Assembly (NCBI RefSeq): GCF_050948175.1
Contig: NC_135204.1
Coordinates: 8,175,473 to 8,239,472, forward strand
Length of the DNA: 64,000 bases
Reading direction: 5' to 3'
Origin: Xylocopa sonorina
Taxonomy: Eukaryota > Arthropoda > Insecta > Hymenoptera > Apidae
Shown: piece by piece, positions 39,201-49,936 of the stretch
Position numbering within the stretch: the first letter of the stretch is position 1
Layout of the letters: each line of letters begins with the position of its first letter
Program-made: the position numbers and the translations under genes
The notes under the pieces: generated by a model
What the model was told of the DNA's origin: nothing
Databases searched by the model: none
What the model saw: only the letters and a program-made list of their open reading frames with translations

Positions 39201-41904
39201 AGTCCTGACTTCACATATATCCACGTTCAATTAAATGTTCAACTCTCGAAAGCACTTTGGGACGTTCGAGATTCGATTCTTCGAGTTCTGCTTTGAAATT
39301 ACATCGTCAAATCACTTTCACTTATACTCTGAAGCGTCTGAAGATACTAAAAGAAATTCAAATTCAAATTTTTTTAAGTTCCACTTGGTTCGTGGTGTCT
39401 TTCAGCGTAAGAAGACAATGGAGCAATTGATTTGCTCAAGAGTTAGCTTAGCCACGATTAAAATCCTTGGCCAAGTCGGCCACCGTCGTCAGGTGGTTAA
39501 CCCAAAATACGCTAACTTCGGTTCACGCGTTTATCTAATTCGGTTAGACGGGTTTACACAGTGGGATCGACTTTCGTCCCTTGAAACTCGAGAGACCACG
39601 AGTTTCGACTATTTTCTACATTGTGAAACCATGCGAGAAGTATTTTCCTCGTGAAATTTAAACAATTATTTTTGTAGAAATGCACAATGCATATTTTCAT
39701 TTATAATTGATAAGTCTTTATTTTTTTTTTTAATTAAAATCCCTTGATTTTTTGGGTCCTTGAACGGGTGATTTAAATTTTCGAATTCATGACGATCATC
39801 GATAGCAACGATTCGCGTTCGCTGGGGGTGAAATTGTACGAAATTCACTTTCAGCTTGGTCGACAACGCGACACGGGCAGCGCCGTAAATAATTGCCGCT
39901 TTAATCATTTTAAATGCACGGATAATCTGGGATCAAGTTCAAGATAGAGCCCCCGGACAGATACAGATTATGCTCGTCGCACAGGGCGGAACAATGTTTG
40001 CGCAAGACATATTTAATTTCCTCTGAAACAATCGAGTAAACATTTACGATGATAAAAAACGAATCTCGACTCTCCGCGTTTTAATTGAAATTATCGAAGC
40101 AAACATCTCCTTGTGGATTTACGAGAGCGTACAGAACAATGTTATAGTAATAGAAAGGGTAGGAACAATTTAAGTGTAACGTAACTCCGAATGAAATAAT
40201 TTTTTTTCATATTTTATCATTGAGAAACGTGACGCTTTTTAATGGAATGGAAAATGAAGTAGAATAACGAAATTCGTTACTCTGGAAATCGATCGATTTT
40301 AAGCTGGATAGAATATCGCGTGAATTTATAATATTATATGCGAACGAGGATCATTTTTATTCTTCGATTGTCTACACGTTCGATTATACCGTCGGTCAAA
40401 TTGCAAATCTGGAGCTGGCCGTGCTTTTTATTTCGTTGAAATTAATTCATACGAAATTAATGCCCGCGCACGCGTGGTAGTTGTATAAATTGGGATAAAA
40501 GCCATCCTTCGATCAAACTCTTGCCGATTATTGTCGAAAATTAGGGACGTTATCATTCTGTTCCCTCTCACCTTCTTGTTCGCCAATCTTTCCATTCTAA
40601 CTTTTACAAATTTCGCATGTTTCTTGTATTCCACACATTCTTGCCTCGTATGTTCTCCAGATCACACAAAATTTCAATCGCAATCCTCAATTCATACTTT
40701 TTACCCTCCCACAAACCTAACCGACAACCCTTACCAATTAATTCATAGAATCTCAGAATCACCATCTACTAAACATCAAAGAAACATCAAATATACCTAC
40801 AATCATTCATCTACCTCCTCAGTACCAATTAAACAATCTACCACCCTCTATACAAAACCCACATCTGTCCCACACCTAACAACCCCAACCCCCAATTCCT
40901 CTCAATTAACCTTCCTCTCAGAATTCCGAAAATACTTCTAAGCGACCACTCGAAATACTATCAGAATAGCTACGAACACATTCATAGTCCCTAGTTCCCT
41001 CTCGCACGCTTTTATATCTCCGCCTCCGATAAACCTGAACCTCGTCGTCCGTTTCAACGCCAACCACCGCGGTCCTCGAACTCAGAGACACGATCTACGC
41101 GCGAATTCAACTCGAAATGGGGAAGAAAACTGGAGGATACGAACCAGAGGAGGCGGTGAATCCCGCGTGCATGCCGTACCGCGAGGCAGTCATGTGTTGC
41201 GGGTGCGGCGTCGGCTGTAGCGCGGCGTGTGCCGCGGAGACGGGCGCTTGGGGATGCGTCGCCGCCGGTCGCGACAGTATCGTGTCGATGCCGTGCGGGT
41301 TGCTCCCGACGGAGGTGATGGACGTCGCTGGACTGTGCTTCCCGCTGCCCGTGGGCGAGGCTTGCCCCTGGGTGATCGTCGAGAGCGGCACGTTGATCCT
41401 GGGCAACTGAATCCCCGCTGTCTGTTGCTGCTGATGGTGATGGGGTTGCTGTTGTTGCTGTTGCTGTTGGTGTTGTTGCTGCTGGTGCTGTTGATGGTGG
41501 CTCCTCTCGGCCATCGAGTGGAGGGCGGCCAGCGGCTGGCTGGCCAGCATGCTGCCGCCGGCTGCGCTCAAGTTGAGGAATTGGAGAACGTGCGGTGCGG
41601 CTGCTGCATGGAAGTCGTGCAACCAAGGCGGCCTTGGCGGCGGCGAGTGGCTCGACGCTGGTGGCGGCGAACACGAGCCCAGAGATGAACCTGCCGACGA
41701 ACTCCTGTCGCCCTCCAAGTGGCTGTTCCGTCTGTGAGCGTCGCTCAGCGACGACATGTTCTCGCCTGGCTGGGCCTCTGGGCTGGATCGCGACTGCAAC
41801 TCCGAGCAGGCCTCACCAACGGCGTCGTTGCAGCTCTTGTTGTTATTGTTGTTGTTGCTGTTGGCGGCGGCGTTGTTGTTGTTGTTGGTCAGAGAACACA
41901 CCAT
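15242..41904 (-). CDS. Nkx6: Nkx6-class homeobox transcription factor (fly HGTX orthologue)
   Basis: Four coding exons on the minus strand, 41145-41904, 35390-35500, 30387-30595 and 15242-15439, add up to 425 aa; phases agree (1, 1, 0). In order: an Asn-rich N-terminus; LAALHSMAE (residues 125-133), an Nkx6 hallmark; a Gln/His tract (136-161); the TN/eh1-like Groucho motif PHGIDTILSRP (203-213); YWPGLQG..DPLAWR in exon 2; the homeodomain at 315-374 with Q50 and N51 in VWFQNRRTKWRKKH; then HAAEMATAK and an acidic-to-basic tail ending EQQYRH. Nkx6 proteins are nuclear repressors that pattern the ventral nerve cord and motor neurons (family knowledge). Introns are 5.6, 4.8 and 14.9 kb. The exon 1 donor (G|GTTCGT at 41144-41139) is the weakest part of the model. 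The ATG at 41904 is the first in frame after an upstream stop near 42.0 kb. Confidence 0.93.
18361..18402. repeat. (CT)n microsatellite
   Basis: About 20 CT units with one early CC interruption, in a wider pyrimidine-rich stretch to about 18.50 kb, in Nkx6 intron 3. Confidence 0.9.
20041..20316. repeat. Imperfect tandem duplication, period 148 bp
   Basis: The block starting CAATAGTAGAGTTTGC at 20041 recurs at 20189 and continues through GTGCGGGTTTT and AAAGAAAGAAACG. The copies differ by scattered substitutions and small indels (for example GCGAATGACG versus GCTGACG), so the event is not recent. It is non-coding in both orientations. Confidence 0.85.
22926..22960. repeat. (AG)n microsatellite
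   Basis: About 17 AG units in Nkx6 intron 3. It gives rise to the Leu/Ser-repeat ORF on the minus strand. Confidence 0.9.
27213..27260. repeat. (GA)n microsatellite
   Basis: A 48-bp GA tract with one GC interruption, directly before the CpG-rich block of intron 3. Such tracts bind GAGA-type factors in flies; binding here is not shown. Confidence 0.9.
27360..28320. promoter_or_regulatory. CpG-rich block within Nkx6 intron 3
   Basis: CG dinucleotides are dense here compared with the AT-rich DNA on either side, and the block opens with ATGGCGGCG followed by a CCAAT pentamer (27379-27384). It might be an internal promoter or enhancer; no splice-consistent coding exon starts here. I judged density by eye, not by calculation. 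Confidence 0.35.
29549..29568. repeat. (TA)n microsatellite
   Basis: Ten TA units about 90 bp before the 185-bp tandem array. Confidence 0.9.
29658..30394. repeat. Four-copy 185-bp tandem array overlapping the Nkx6 exon 3 splice donor
   Basis: Units start at 29658, 29843, 30028 and 30213, each opening with AAGGTCT; the last unit ends at 30394 inside exon 3. Units 2 and 3 are almost identical (one difference seen, TTCAATACC/CTCAATACC), unit 4 has several changes and unit 1 is the most diverged. On the minus strand each unit ends with AAGTCAAG followed by GTAAGCC. The genuine donor is 30386-30381 and exact copies sit at 30201-30196, 30016-30011 and 29831-29826. Because 185 is not a multiple of 3, the four 62-codon plus-strand ORFs in the array fall in shifting frames and are not a repeat protein. 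Confidence 0.95.
30387..30595 (-). CDS. Nkx6: Nkx6 coding exon 3 (first 46 homeodomain positions)
   Basis: Acceptor TTACAG, donor AAG|GTAAGC at 30386-30381. It encodes a Gly/Thr-rich linker, then GGKKKHTRPTFSG and helices 1-2 plus the start of helix 3 up to SESQVK. The last 8 exonic bases and the donor lie inside the first unit (in gene direction) of the 185-bp tandem array. Confidence 0.96.
30907..31182. mobile_element. piggyBac-type MITE with TTAA target duplication
   Basis: Termini CCCTTAGAGTGCT and AGCACTCTAAGGG are perfect 13-bp inverted repeats, each directly flanked by TTAA (30903-30906 and 31183-31186). The tetranucleotide TTAA is the hallmark piggyBac target site. The 276-bp interior has no transposase and carries repeated ATATGCGTC words near the right end. 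It is therefore a non-autonomous element, inserted 0.3 kb upstream of the homeodomain exon in Nkx6 intron 2. Confidence 0.88.
32627..32637. repeat. C11 homopolymer
   Basis: A short C run; its length may be uncertain in assemblies. Confidence 0.8.
33516..33569 (+). promoter_or_regulatory. Possible plus-strand core promoter in Nkx6 intron 2
   Basis: TATAAA at 33516 and TATAGTATA at about 33540 precede TCAGTCAG at 33562-33569, which resembles the arthropod initiator TCAGT. The second TATA-like word lies about 24 bp before the initiator A, close to the usual distance. There is no recognisable plus-strand gene downstream, so any product would be non-coding. Weak evidence. Confidence 0.2.
35390..35500 (-). 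CDS. Nkx6: Nkx6 coding exon 2
   Basis: A 111-bp exon between TGCAG and GTAAGT, phase 1 to phase 1. It encodes GIGQFQQRTEP, then the Nkx6-specific block HPAVYWPGLQGLVSDPLAW, the counterpart of vertebrate R(T/P)PIFWPGV..PWRD. Its recovery confirms the gene as Nkx6 rather than another NK homeobox. Confidence 0.92.
35501..41144 (-). other. Nkx6 intron 1 (5.6 kb)
   Basis: No gene or transposon was recognised. The region nearest exon 1 (40681-40920) is nearly free of G on the plus strand, so the transcribed strand is G/U-rich. Several 130-150 codon ORFs (35.8-36.7 kb on the plus strand) show no domain. Confidence 0.65.
40681..40920. other. G-depleted tract (C-depleted in the Nkx6 sense)
   Basis: I count six G in 240 plus-strand bases. 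In the Nkx6 transcript this becomes a G/U-rich, C-poor stretch 225-465 nt after the exon 1 donor. The flanks do not share the skew so strongly. It is not a simple repeat. Confidence 0.8.
41145..41904 (-). CDS. Nkx6: Nkx6 coding exon 1
   Basis: Encodes residues 1-253 plus the first base of codon 254. It carries LAALHSMAE, the CAG/CAA/CAC-rich Gln/His tract (about 41420-41500 on the plus strand) and the PHGIDTILSRP motif. The open frame continues upstream past the ATG with GTG codons only and stops with TGA near 42.04 kb, so MVCSLTNNN is the preferred start unless an upstream exon is spliced in. The donor was chosen because it is the only GT giving phase 1 between the conserved block and the in-frame stop at 41107; its consensus is poor. 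Confidence 0.85.
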
Positions 41905-44900
41905 CTCGCACCACGCATAGTTCGGCAATGAGCGGAAAATGTCGGCCGGGACGGAGACCGGGTGACGACGGATGGACACGGGGGTCGTTGGGTATGGGAC
42001 TCGTTCACTTGTATCCGCGGTCACTGGTATGTACACTGGTCATGCTCACTCACAAGGGACCCCGTTGGCAGTTTGGCTGTTTTCACTGTCGATCACTGTG
42101 CTTCCTATCCATCTTGTCTTCTCGCGAACCTTTTATCCCAAGTCTCGCGATGTGTACTTTAGAAAAGAACGCGCAGCTTCTCGGGTCCTTGGATCTCTCT
42201 GAACATCTATCCAATCGTCGATCGATCGACTGGCTCGCGAATGAGATTGCCAGACAGGTATACACACGAGCGCGAATGCGACCACGTCCGTCAGTGTCGT
42301 GTGTAGAGTAACGAGCGTCCGAGACGCATCCTTGGGATTCGATTCAGACGGCTGGCAATGAAACGGTAATCCCGGGAACCCCGAGACCTCCTTCGAAATC
42401 GATCCGTGGACGAAACTGAAAGAAACACGAACACGTCGGTGCGATGACACACGTCGTTGCGTACGGTGTAATCGCGGTCGGGTGGGCACTGTACTAAACG
42501 GGGGGTAGCCGAGGGACTCGGCTCGCCAAGTGGTGTGCGACTGGGGTGCATCGGGGAGCAGCGAGACCGTGGCGGCTCGCTCCTCGAGGCATGGTCGGGG
42601 TTTAGGCACCGGTTCGCTGTTTCTCGTGTGCTCGCGACGCGGCGATAGGTCGACCCAGGCCGGTCACACCGGCTACGGAGCGTGTGGATTGGCGGTGGAA
42701 CGGTGGGTCGGCTGGGAAACGAAGGGCGGTTCTGCCCCCGGATTGGCTGGCCTGGGGTCGTTCCTCCGGAAGAAGAGGTGTTCCGGGCGGGGCCTCTCAA
42801 TCTCGCGTTAGCTTCTTGTTAAGCGTCTTTCATTGTGTGTTTAAATTCGTAATTTATGATCCCGACTGAATAAAACAAGAACTCGCTGGTTCGCTTACTG
42901 GCTGGCTGGTTGGCCGGCTAGCCTGGCTCGGCTGAGCTGTTTGGCTGACTGGCCCGCTAGTTTGCTCGACAACTGGGCACCTCTGTATGACTATGGTGAC
43001 ACTACCGTCTCGATAACTTCCTTGCTTCCTTGCTTCCTTCCACCCTTGGTCCCTCCGTGTGCGCGATCCTTTCCCCTCCCTCCTCCTATTTTCCGTCTGC
43101 CTCCGTTCCGCGTTGCGTCCTCCATGGACCCGTCTCCGGCTCGCTTCCCAGCCAGTCAAGTACGCGTAGACCGGGCAAATCGAGTTATTTGCTCCCGATG
43201 GTCCATTTGGCTTGTTCCACCGACGGTTCCCTGCGTATGGCGATGCACGTGTCAACGAGAATTCGGTTACTTCGTCCGGCTAAACCATTGCTGCACGCGG
43301 ATGACGTAACTAATGTCGTCTTTACCCCTTTTGCTGCGTCTCCCACCGTGCCCACCACTCCACTGCTCGCTGTTTTCTGGCTGTACTTTTAAAGGGACGC
43401 GAGGGGGGTGGGCTAGAGGAGGGTGGTCAGGTCACTCTGGCGTTCGACCAATCTAATGATCGCCAACGAACGAACCTTTCGCGCTCCTTTTCCACCAGCG
43501 GATGAATAATTTATGCCGCGGCGCTACTCTACCTCTCCGCCTCTTCCTCTCGCGTCGCCTTTCATCCGACGCGCTGCACGGCGGACGTGCACCAAGCTCC
43601 GCTGCGTCGAATCGATGGATAGTGGACGGTGAAGTATCGCGGCCGGTGAAATTGTTTTGAACGAACAGGACGGGACGTGGGGAGGTGGGGGGATCGATAG
43701 AGATTTGATGTTACTATTGGTATATGTCGCTATGATGGTTACGATGGTATCGCCATATTGATTTCGGGGGTTGGCCCGCGGAGATGGGGTTACGTCGGAT
43801 GATGCCGCGAATGAGGGTGAGTTTATTTCTGGGTTTAGGCTCGCCGAGTGCCCCGCGATTTCGGCTCGATTTCTTCTCTCCTTCAACCGCTTCGTTCAAC
43901 ATTTTTTTAGTTGCAGATATTCGTCACACGTGAGATTAGAATTGAAATATTGTATTTTAAAAATTTAGTTATTTCAATTTTTCGTTCTACGTAAGAAGTT
44001 GTACTTTTTATATATATATATAGCTTTTTTTTGTTTTTGGCCTGACAATAACCCGTTACCGATTGATTCGTCGTAATCTAGTTTCTGTTCAGGAAACTAT
44101 TTGCTCGGTATTATTTCACTATCTACCTGAAGCTAATTTTGATTTATTACCGCGGACAGGGGACGGGGACGGGCGATCGGGGGTCGATAGAAATCTATTA
44201 GGGCCGGTTCTCGTAATAATCCGTATTAAACGATCGCGATACAGCGCGTTATAATAATATAGAGACAATGATACGCGATAAAAGCGCGACGCTTCATGAA
44301 GACGCGGCATATGGCGCGTTTTATGACGCTCGATAGCGCACCGTTTCAATTATGGAAAATAACCCGTCGATCCTCTGTTTAAATGGGGCTACTTTTATTA
44401 CATCGACACACACAAGTATTAACTCCCGATATCGCGAAACGTGTCCGATCGCAATCAGAATCGCAGTCCCTCGCCTCCTCTAATCCTTTTCTTCGCGCGA
44501 CAGAAGCAGTGGCCGTTTTCCATTTTCTCATTGAACACGTGAACGGGTACCGCTGGAAATTAGTTTAAAACTCGAATCACCGCAAAAACCAGCAATCCCA
44601 TTCCTCCAAGCCTCGACTGTACTCCCCGTACGCCTAATCCGTAAACTTATTCGGATCCTCACAAAGCAGCGTCCAGCGACGCGCGGCCATCCGCTTCGAC
44701 TCGGTGGCTCCTCGTCCCTTAACAGTTCATTCCGAGCACGGGTAGCAATCTAAAATCCATTTGCCGGCGTAACGCGTCCACGCACGTATGCAACCCGCCG
44801 TGCATGTATACACGCGCGCGGCGTAACGTCCATTCGCGTCGGATATAATTCGAAAAAAATCGCGTTTCCGTCGGCGTAATCCGCGCGCGGTGGCAACGGG

Positions 44901-47900
44901 CAGAGCATAAATTTCTCGTTAAGAACTGCCTCACGTCGTTCAGGCTTTATCTCCTTCCTCCTATGGAAAGTCATTACGCGCCTCCTTCGAGTCCTCTCGC
45001 CACCCTCCCCCCCTCCAACCCTTCAAAGCCTACTTTCCTCCGCGACTCCTTTCTTTTTCGAACCGTTTCGAGGCGGTGGTCCCCTCTGTCCTCTGTTTAG
45101 AGGCGAGAGAAGGATTATTGCCAGTCGCACAGGGGGCGGAGGGGATCGACCAATAAAATCGGTGCAAATTACATCGTTGCCGGCGATCAACCGGCAATAA
45201 AGCTCTCCGCGGCACTGCGATTCGACGGCCTCGATTAATGGACTCGCACGGGCGCGCGCGTTCTACGGTCTTCGCGACGAATTGAAACGGGCGGCGATTA
45301 GCGAATTCATTTGCAAATCGAACCGGCTCCATCGTTCCCCTCCGCGTCCCGGCCCTGTTAGGAAGTGTACCTCGGTCGCGAGATGGATGTTTCGGTCGGC
45401 GAAACGGGAACGGAGGCGAGGAATCGTCGAGCGGGAGGAAGCTCGCTTGGATCGGAGCCGCGTTCCCGGGATTACTTGGAACTGCTCGAGGTACCGTTCG
45501 ACGCATAATTGACTAACAAGTGCAGGCATAATTGGCGACACCGTTCTGGCACTCGGAATTACGAGCTGGTATCGGAATCTTTTTTCGATGTTGGAACCAA
45601 TTTCCGTTTTAGAATCGCGCGGAATTGTGGATCGCACGGTACGGTGAATCAGAATTCCATGCGATCGCTGGCATTGAAAGTTACCGGACGACTCGAGCGA
45701 ATAACAACGCGTCCGATTCCTTGGAATTGTCTCTAATATTCACGGTGGGCGCCACCATCTCTCTCGCCGTTCCATCCGCGCAGGCCTTCGATATAATAAC
45801 GCGAAGGTCGCCTCTCTCGATCGACGAGAATGATGTTCTCCTCGTTTCCAGCCGTACACGAGTATCCTCCCCTATTCCTTTCCCGAAATATTTGTTTCGA
45901 AGTCGTTCAGGGACGGCGGGGGAAACGCATTATCGGATGGGGCCACGGTGCCGTGAGGAACTCCGGCTAAGTTCTAAGGAACGATTTCGCAAAAGTTCTC
46001 CACGGGCCATCCACAACGTGATCATGAGACGCGTAATCGCGGGTCGAATATAAATTTCGTTGGCTCGCGTAAAGGAGTCCCCTGAATATTCCGTGGCCGT
46101 CGTTCTTGTTGTTGTTCGATCGGCTCGGACGCATCTGTTATTCAATTTCCCTGTCTCCGTCGAGCGCGCTCCTCCCCTTGCTTTAGAATCGGACCTAATT
46201 TTTCACGAGGGCTTCGATGCTCGTTCGAACGTTTCAACAGCGTCGTTCACAGTCGAGACGATACGGTGCAAATTGTGGCGATAATTGGAGACCGTTCGTG
46301 TGATGGGACTGTACTCGTCACAAGTGTTGTTAAATATAAAACGTGTGTCTCGATCAGATTTCCATTCTCGTCTCTTTATTAAAATTGAGACTGTTTTGGT
46401 TAAAATTTGGAAATTGCTGGTGGTCCTGGTTGCGTAGATTTCTTTAAGATGGCGAAAGTAATTAAGATCTAGTTTAGGGGTTCCAGTACTCAAGGTATTC
46501 GGTTGAGTAGTATATGGCGTAGTTTAAAGGCTAAATAGACCCGAGGTATGCATTAGAGTATTTAATGGGGTGAAGATGGTCTCCACCCTTTAGTTAGTAG
46601 CTCGATAAATCAGACTTCCTGTTAATGCACGTCTGCTATGAAATAACTCCTCGACTGTTTTCGATTTTTCGTTTCTCGCACGATCTCGTCGCAAAGAGCA
46701 ACAAATTATAATGATTTCCTAGCTATTAACGATCATCAGTCCACATCCAGACTTTCGAAACGGCGATTCCCACCTGCGACCAGTACCAAAACTCAGCGAG
46801 CCGAACCGGAACCGTTTTCCTCAATTTTCACGGACTTTTCCCCGCCGTCCCGTCTCGTTTTACGGGACATAAAGCGATAATTGAGCGGTCCTCGTCCTCC
46901 CGGTGATAAATGCTCGCTAATTTCACGCGTCATCGGCTCTCACTGACGTAAACGTCGCGCGCGACGGGGAGAGATGAAAAAAGGAGTTTCGACGGAGGAA
47001 GAAGCGGCGAGGCGAAGGTGCCGTTCCGCACCCGGCTAGAGCCGGCCATTGTGGCCCCATCATTACACGCCGATGATTACATTATATTAGCCATGCACCG
47101 CGATCCTTTTGCCCGGCCCTGATCCGTGTCATCGCGTGTACCACGCCAGATGATGCCAATTTCGCGATGGCACCGCGTATACGGCAGCCCAGCAGCCGCG
47201 TTCACCCCCCCTGAATCGGTATCGTTTTCCGTTCCTCCCGTTTTTCCTCGCCCGTCCACGCCGCGATTGTGCTCGAAATCGCGTAATCGTATGCGAATGG
47301 CGAGAGTTTCGTATTGTAATGTTATGGCCAGGGTACCATTCGTGGCGCGCGATTGGTTGGACCGTGTGGCTGTTTGTGACGGTCCAACGGGCTAATGAGG
47401 TACGCATTGGGGTTGACTGGGTTCCTCCTGGGTCTATGGTTAGTCTGTACTAATGAAAGTATCTATTTGTCGAAACTGAGATGATTTTTCAGGTCCACGA
47501 ATTGTTTTTCTCTCTACTTGTAATTTTAATTGGAAATTTTGTGTTATATTGTTTGAATTGAGTCCCGTTGCTCTTTAAATTTCCGGTCGAAGGAAGCTGT
47601 GGACCATCCGGAGTTCGTGATATCCTCGAAGAAAATAGAAAACCCTCGTGACTATCGATTTTCGTATTAGGTCGCGATTGGATAGACTTTCATTAATATC
47701 GTCCCGGAAGGATCATCGTGTTATCGAGCCCCGCAGTCGTCATCGGTTTCGTTCCGCGTCGTTGCCTCTTTCGGGATGGTACCATTAAACCCGCCTCCCT
47801 CCGCACCCTGGAACGACTCGATTCTTCTGTTTTAATCTTCCTAAGTAGAGTCGTGGCCCGATCGGGGCCATTTACAATCGCGAAAATCGGGCATAAATAT

Positions 47901-49433
47901 CAATTAAGAGTCGAATATTAAATAGGGACCGTTTCGATCGCTGTTTACGAGATTCCGTCTCGTCGATGGAATTTCTATTCGATATTCATGCCGGAGATTA
48001 GCTGGACGCGTTAGAGCGACCTTTCTGAAAAGAGAGCCTCTCCATTGTAAAAGTCTCCCATCCCAGCGATTACTGTTACCACTAACTCATCCAACACTCG
48101 TTCGTCCCAGCCTCGCCCAAAGGACACCATCATCCATTCGAGCAAATCTTCACCATCATCGCCGTCGCCATCATCATTATCATTATCATGGTCGCCGCCC
48201 TCGAAGGCGAGAAACGAAGTTAGTCGAGCCGTTGAACGGGGGCCTCCAAACTCGGCCTAAACCACCTTCGCGCGGGCCAACAAAAGGGGCCCGGCTAGGC
48301 CCCCGTCCAAAGAAAGAAACAAAATTCCAGTCCCCCGGATAATAGGCTAATTATAATTACCAAGCGTCCGCGCGGCTACCTGCTATTCTGTGGACCCGGG
48401 TTAAGCCGGAAATAGAGGGAGCTTGAATGGATGATTAATAACGTCTCCGAGGACCAAAAGTTCACCGCCATCGTGGGCTAACCTCGCGATCAAACGACCA
48501 TGCAAGTGTACCATATAAATGTACAGACCATCGGTCAAACGTTTCGTATCACCGCGTGTCCCAAGAGACGCAAGAGTTTTAGAGAATTACTTAAAGTCTC
48601 CATAAGTAACCCTATTGCTCTACTTTAAATATTAAAAATTGCTAGTAACTTCTGTGCAGCATTGATTACAAAGTTGATCGCTGATACAAGTCGGATAAAG
48701 GTTCTCAAAGAGATTTGGAGCGATGTGACTTGTCGAGGTGCGACCAAAGCACACCGATGCATTGGACGGTCGGCACCAGTTGACTCGAGAGGATTTGGAA
48801 AAGTCGAGGATTCGACTTTTACTGGACCAGTCGAGCAGTTCGTGGCGTTACACGTCCGTTCAGACAGGCCCTGTGAAACTATTTCATTGAGCAAATTTAA
48901 CGCTAATACTGTCCAAATACGACAGGGCCATTGTTGGGGGGTGCCCCCATAAAGGGCCACGGCAGCAATGGCACAGCTGCTCCTGATTCGTGAGGGCCGA
49001 CAAACAGGCTTAAGTCGCTGTCCTTTTTCGGTCTATCAGTCATTTCGTTCATGGTTAGAGTGTAAGAGAGAGACGAAGCGTGACCAGGAGAGAGAGTGAG
49101 AGAGGCTCGAACATTATGTCGGTCCATTCACACGGGGACACATCCTCCGCTGCCCGGTGGCGACGTTTACGCTACTCAAAGTCTGCTTTTCCACTCGCTT
49201 TGCATGCGTCTATCGTTTGTCACCTGACGTCTCGTCCGACGGATCTCAGGCGTTGGACGATCGGCTCCCATTTGTCACCGATACGTCCGCTGTTTTTTCT
49301 CTCCGTCGATGGAAACAGGAAAGAATCCTGCCGCTGGAAGCTCGCGGAGTAAAATGGTCGAGTTGTAATTGGATTCACATAGCCGGGGATACTGGTACTT
49401 TATCGTTAGATGCGCGGCGTAACTTCTGATTCG

Positions 49434-49570
49434 AATCGTATTTTGTCGCCAGAAGTTCCCGCTGTCGTGCATCACATTTTGTCACCAGAAGTTTCTAATA
49501 ACACGTATCATATTTTGTCGTCAGACATTTCCAGTGACGCGCATCACGCTTCGTTGCTAGATATTTTTAC
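49434..49570. repeat. 36-bp minisatellite (nearly four units)
   Basis: Units begin ATC(G/A)(T/C)ATTTTGTCGCCAG or close variants at about 49434, 49470, 49506 and 49542. Because 36 is a multiple of 3, one plus-strand frame (49410-49667) reads the 12-residue pattern HILSPEVS..., HILSSDIS... . The units are diverged from each other. Confidence 0.75.
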
Positions 49571-49580
49571 TCTGATGGAA

Positions 49581-49936
49581 ATTCGTGCTCTTAGTCTAGA
49601 AACGAATGTCAGTAGACTCTTCTGTAGTTCAGAGAAGACGATTTTTCGAGTTGTTTCGCTAGGATAAAACCCAATTATGGTATCTGTAGCCCCCAAATAC
49701 TTATTGTAGCGAAGAAAACAGCGTTACGCCGCTGAAAGCTTTGAAACGACCGTGATTCGTGCTCTGAGTCTAGAGACAAATGTCAGTATTTTGTCAGTAG
49801 ACGCTTCCACAGTTCAAAGAAGACAATTTTTTTAGTTTTGTCACTAGAATAAAATCCAATTATGGTATCCATAGTCCCCAAATACTTATTGTAGCGAAGA
49901 AAACAGTGTCACGCCGCTGAAAACTTATAAACGACC
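49581..49936. repeat. Imperfect tandem duplication, period about 174 bp
   Basis: ATTCGTGCTCTTAGTCTAGA at 49581 recurs, with changes, at 49755. Both copies continue through CCAATTATGGTATC, CCCCAAATACTTATTGTAGC and a GCCGCTGAAA block. The second copy carries an extra TATTTTGTCAGTAGACGC segment resembling the neighbouring 36-bp unit. Confidence 0.85.

Noticed and set aside
40531..40941. 136-codon plus-strand ORF rich in Thr/Pro/Ser
   Set aside because: Lack of G removes TAG and TGA stops, so an open frame is expected by composition.
41905..42036. Extension of Nkx6 upstream to a GTG at 42036
   Set aside because: There is no ATG in this part of the frame, and an in-frame TGA lies just upstream; the ATG at 41904 is preferred.
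48903..48925. TAATACTGTC, identical to the first ten bases of miR-8
   Set aside because: Bases after position 10 differ and no star-arm complement is present nearby.
48625..48960. 111-codon minus-strand ORF mirrored by a 96-codon plus-strand ORF
   Set aside because: Two antisense ORFs over the same bases with no family match; no introns or promoter signals linking them to a gene.
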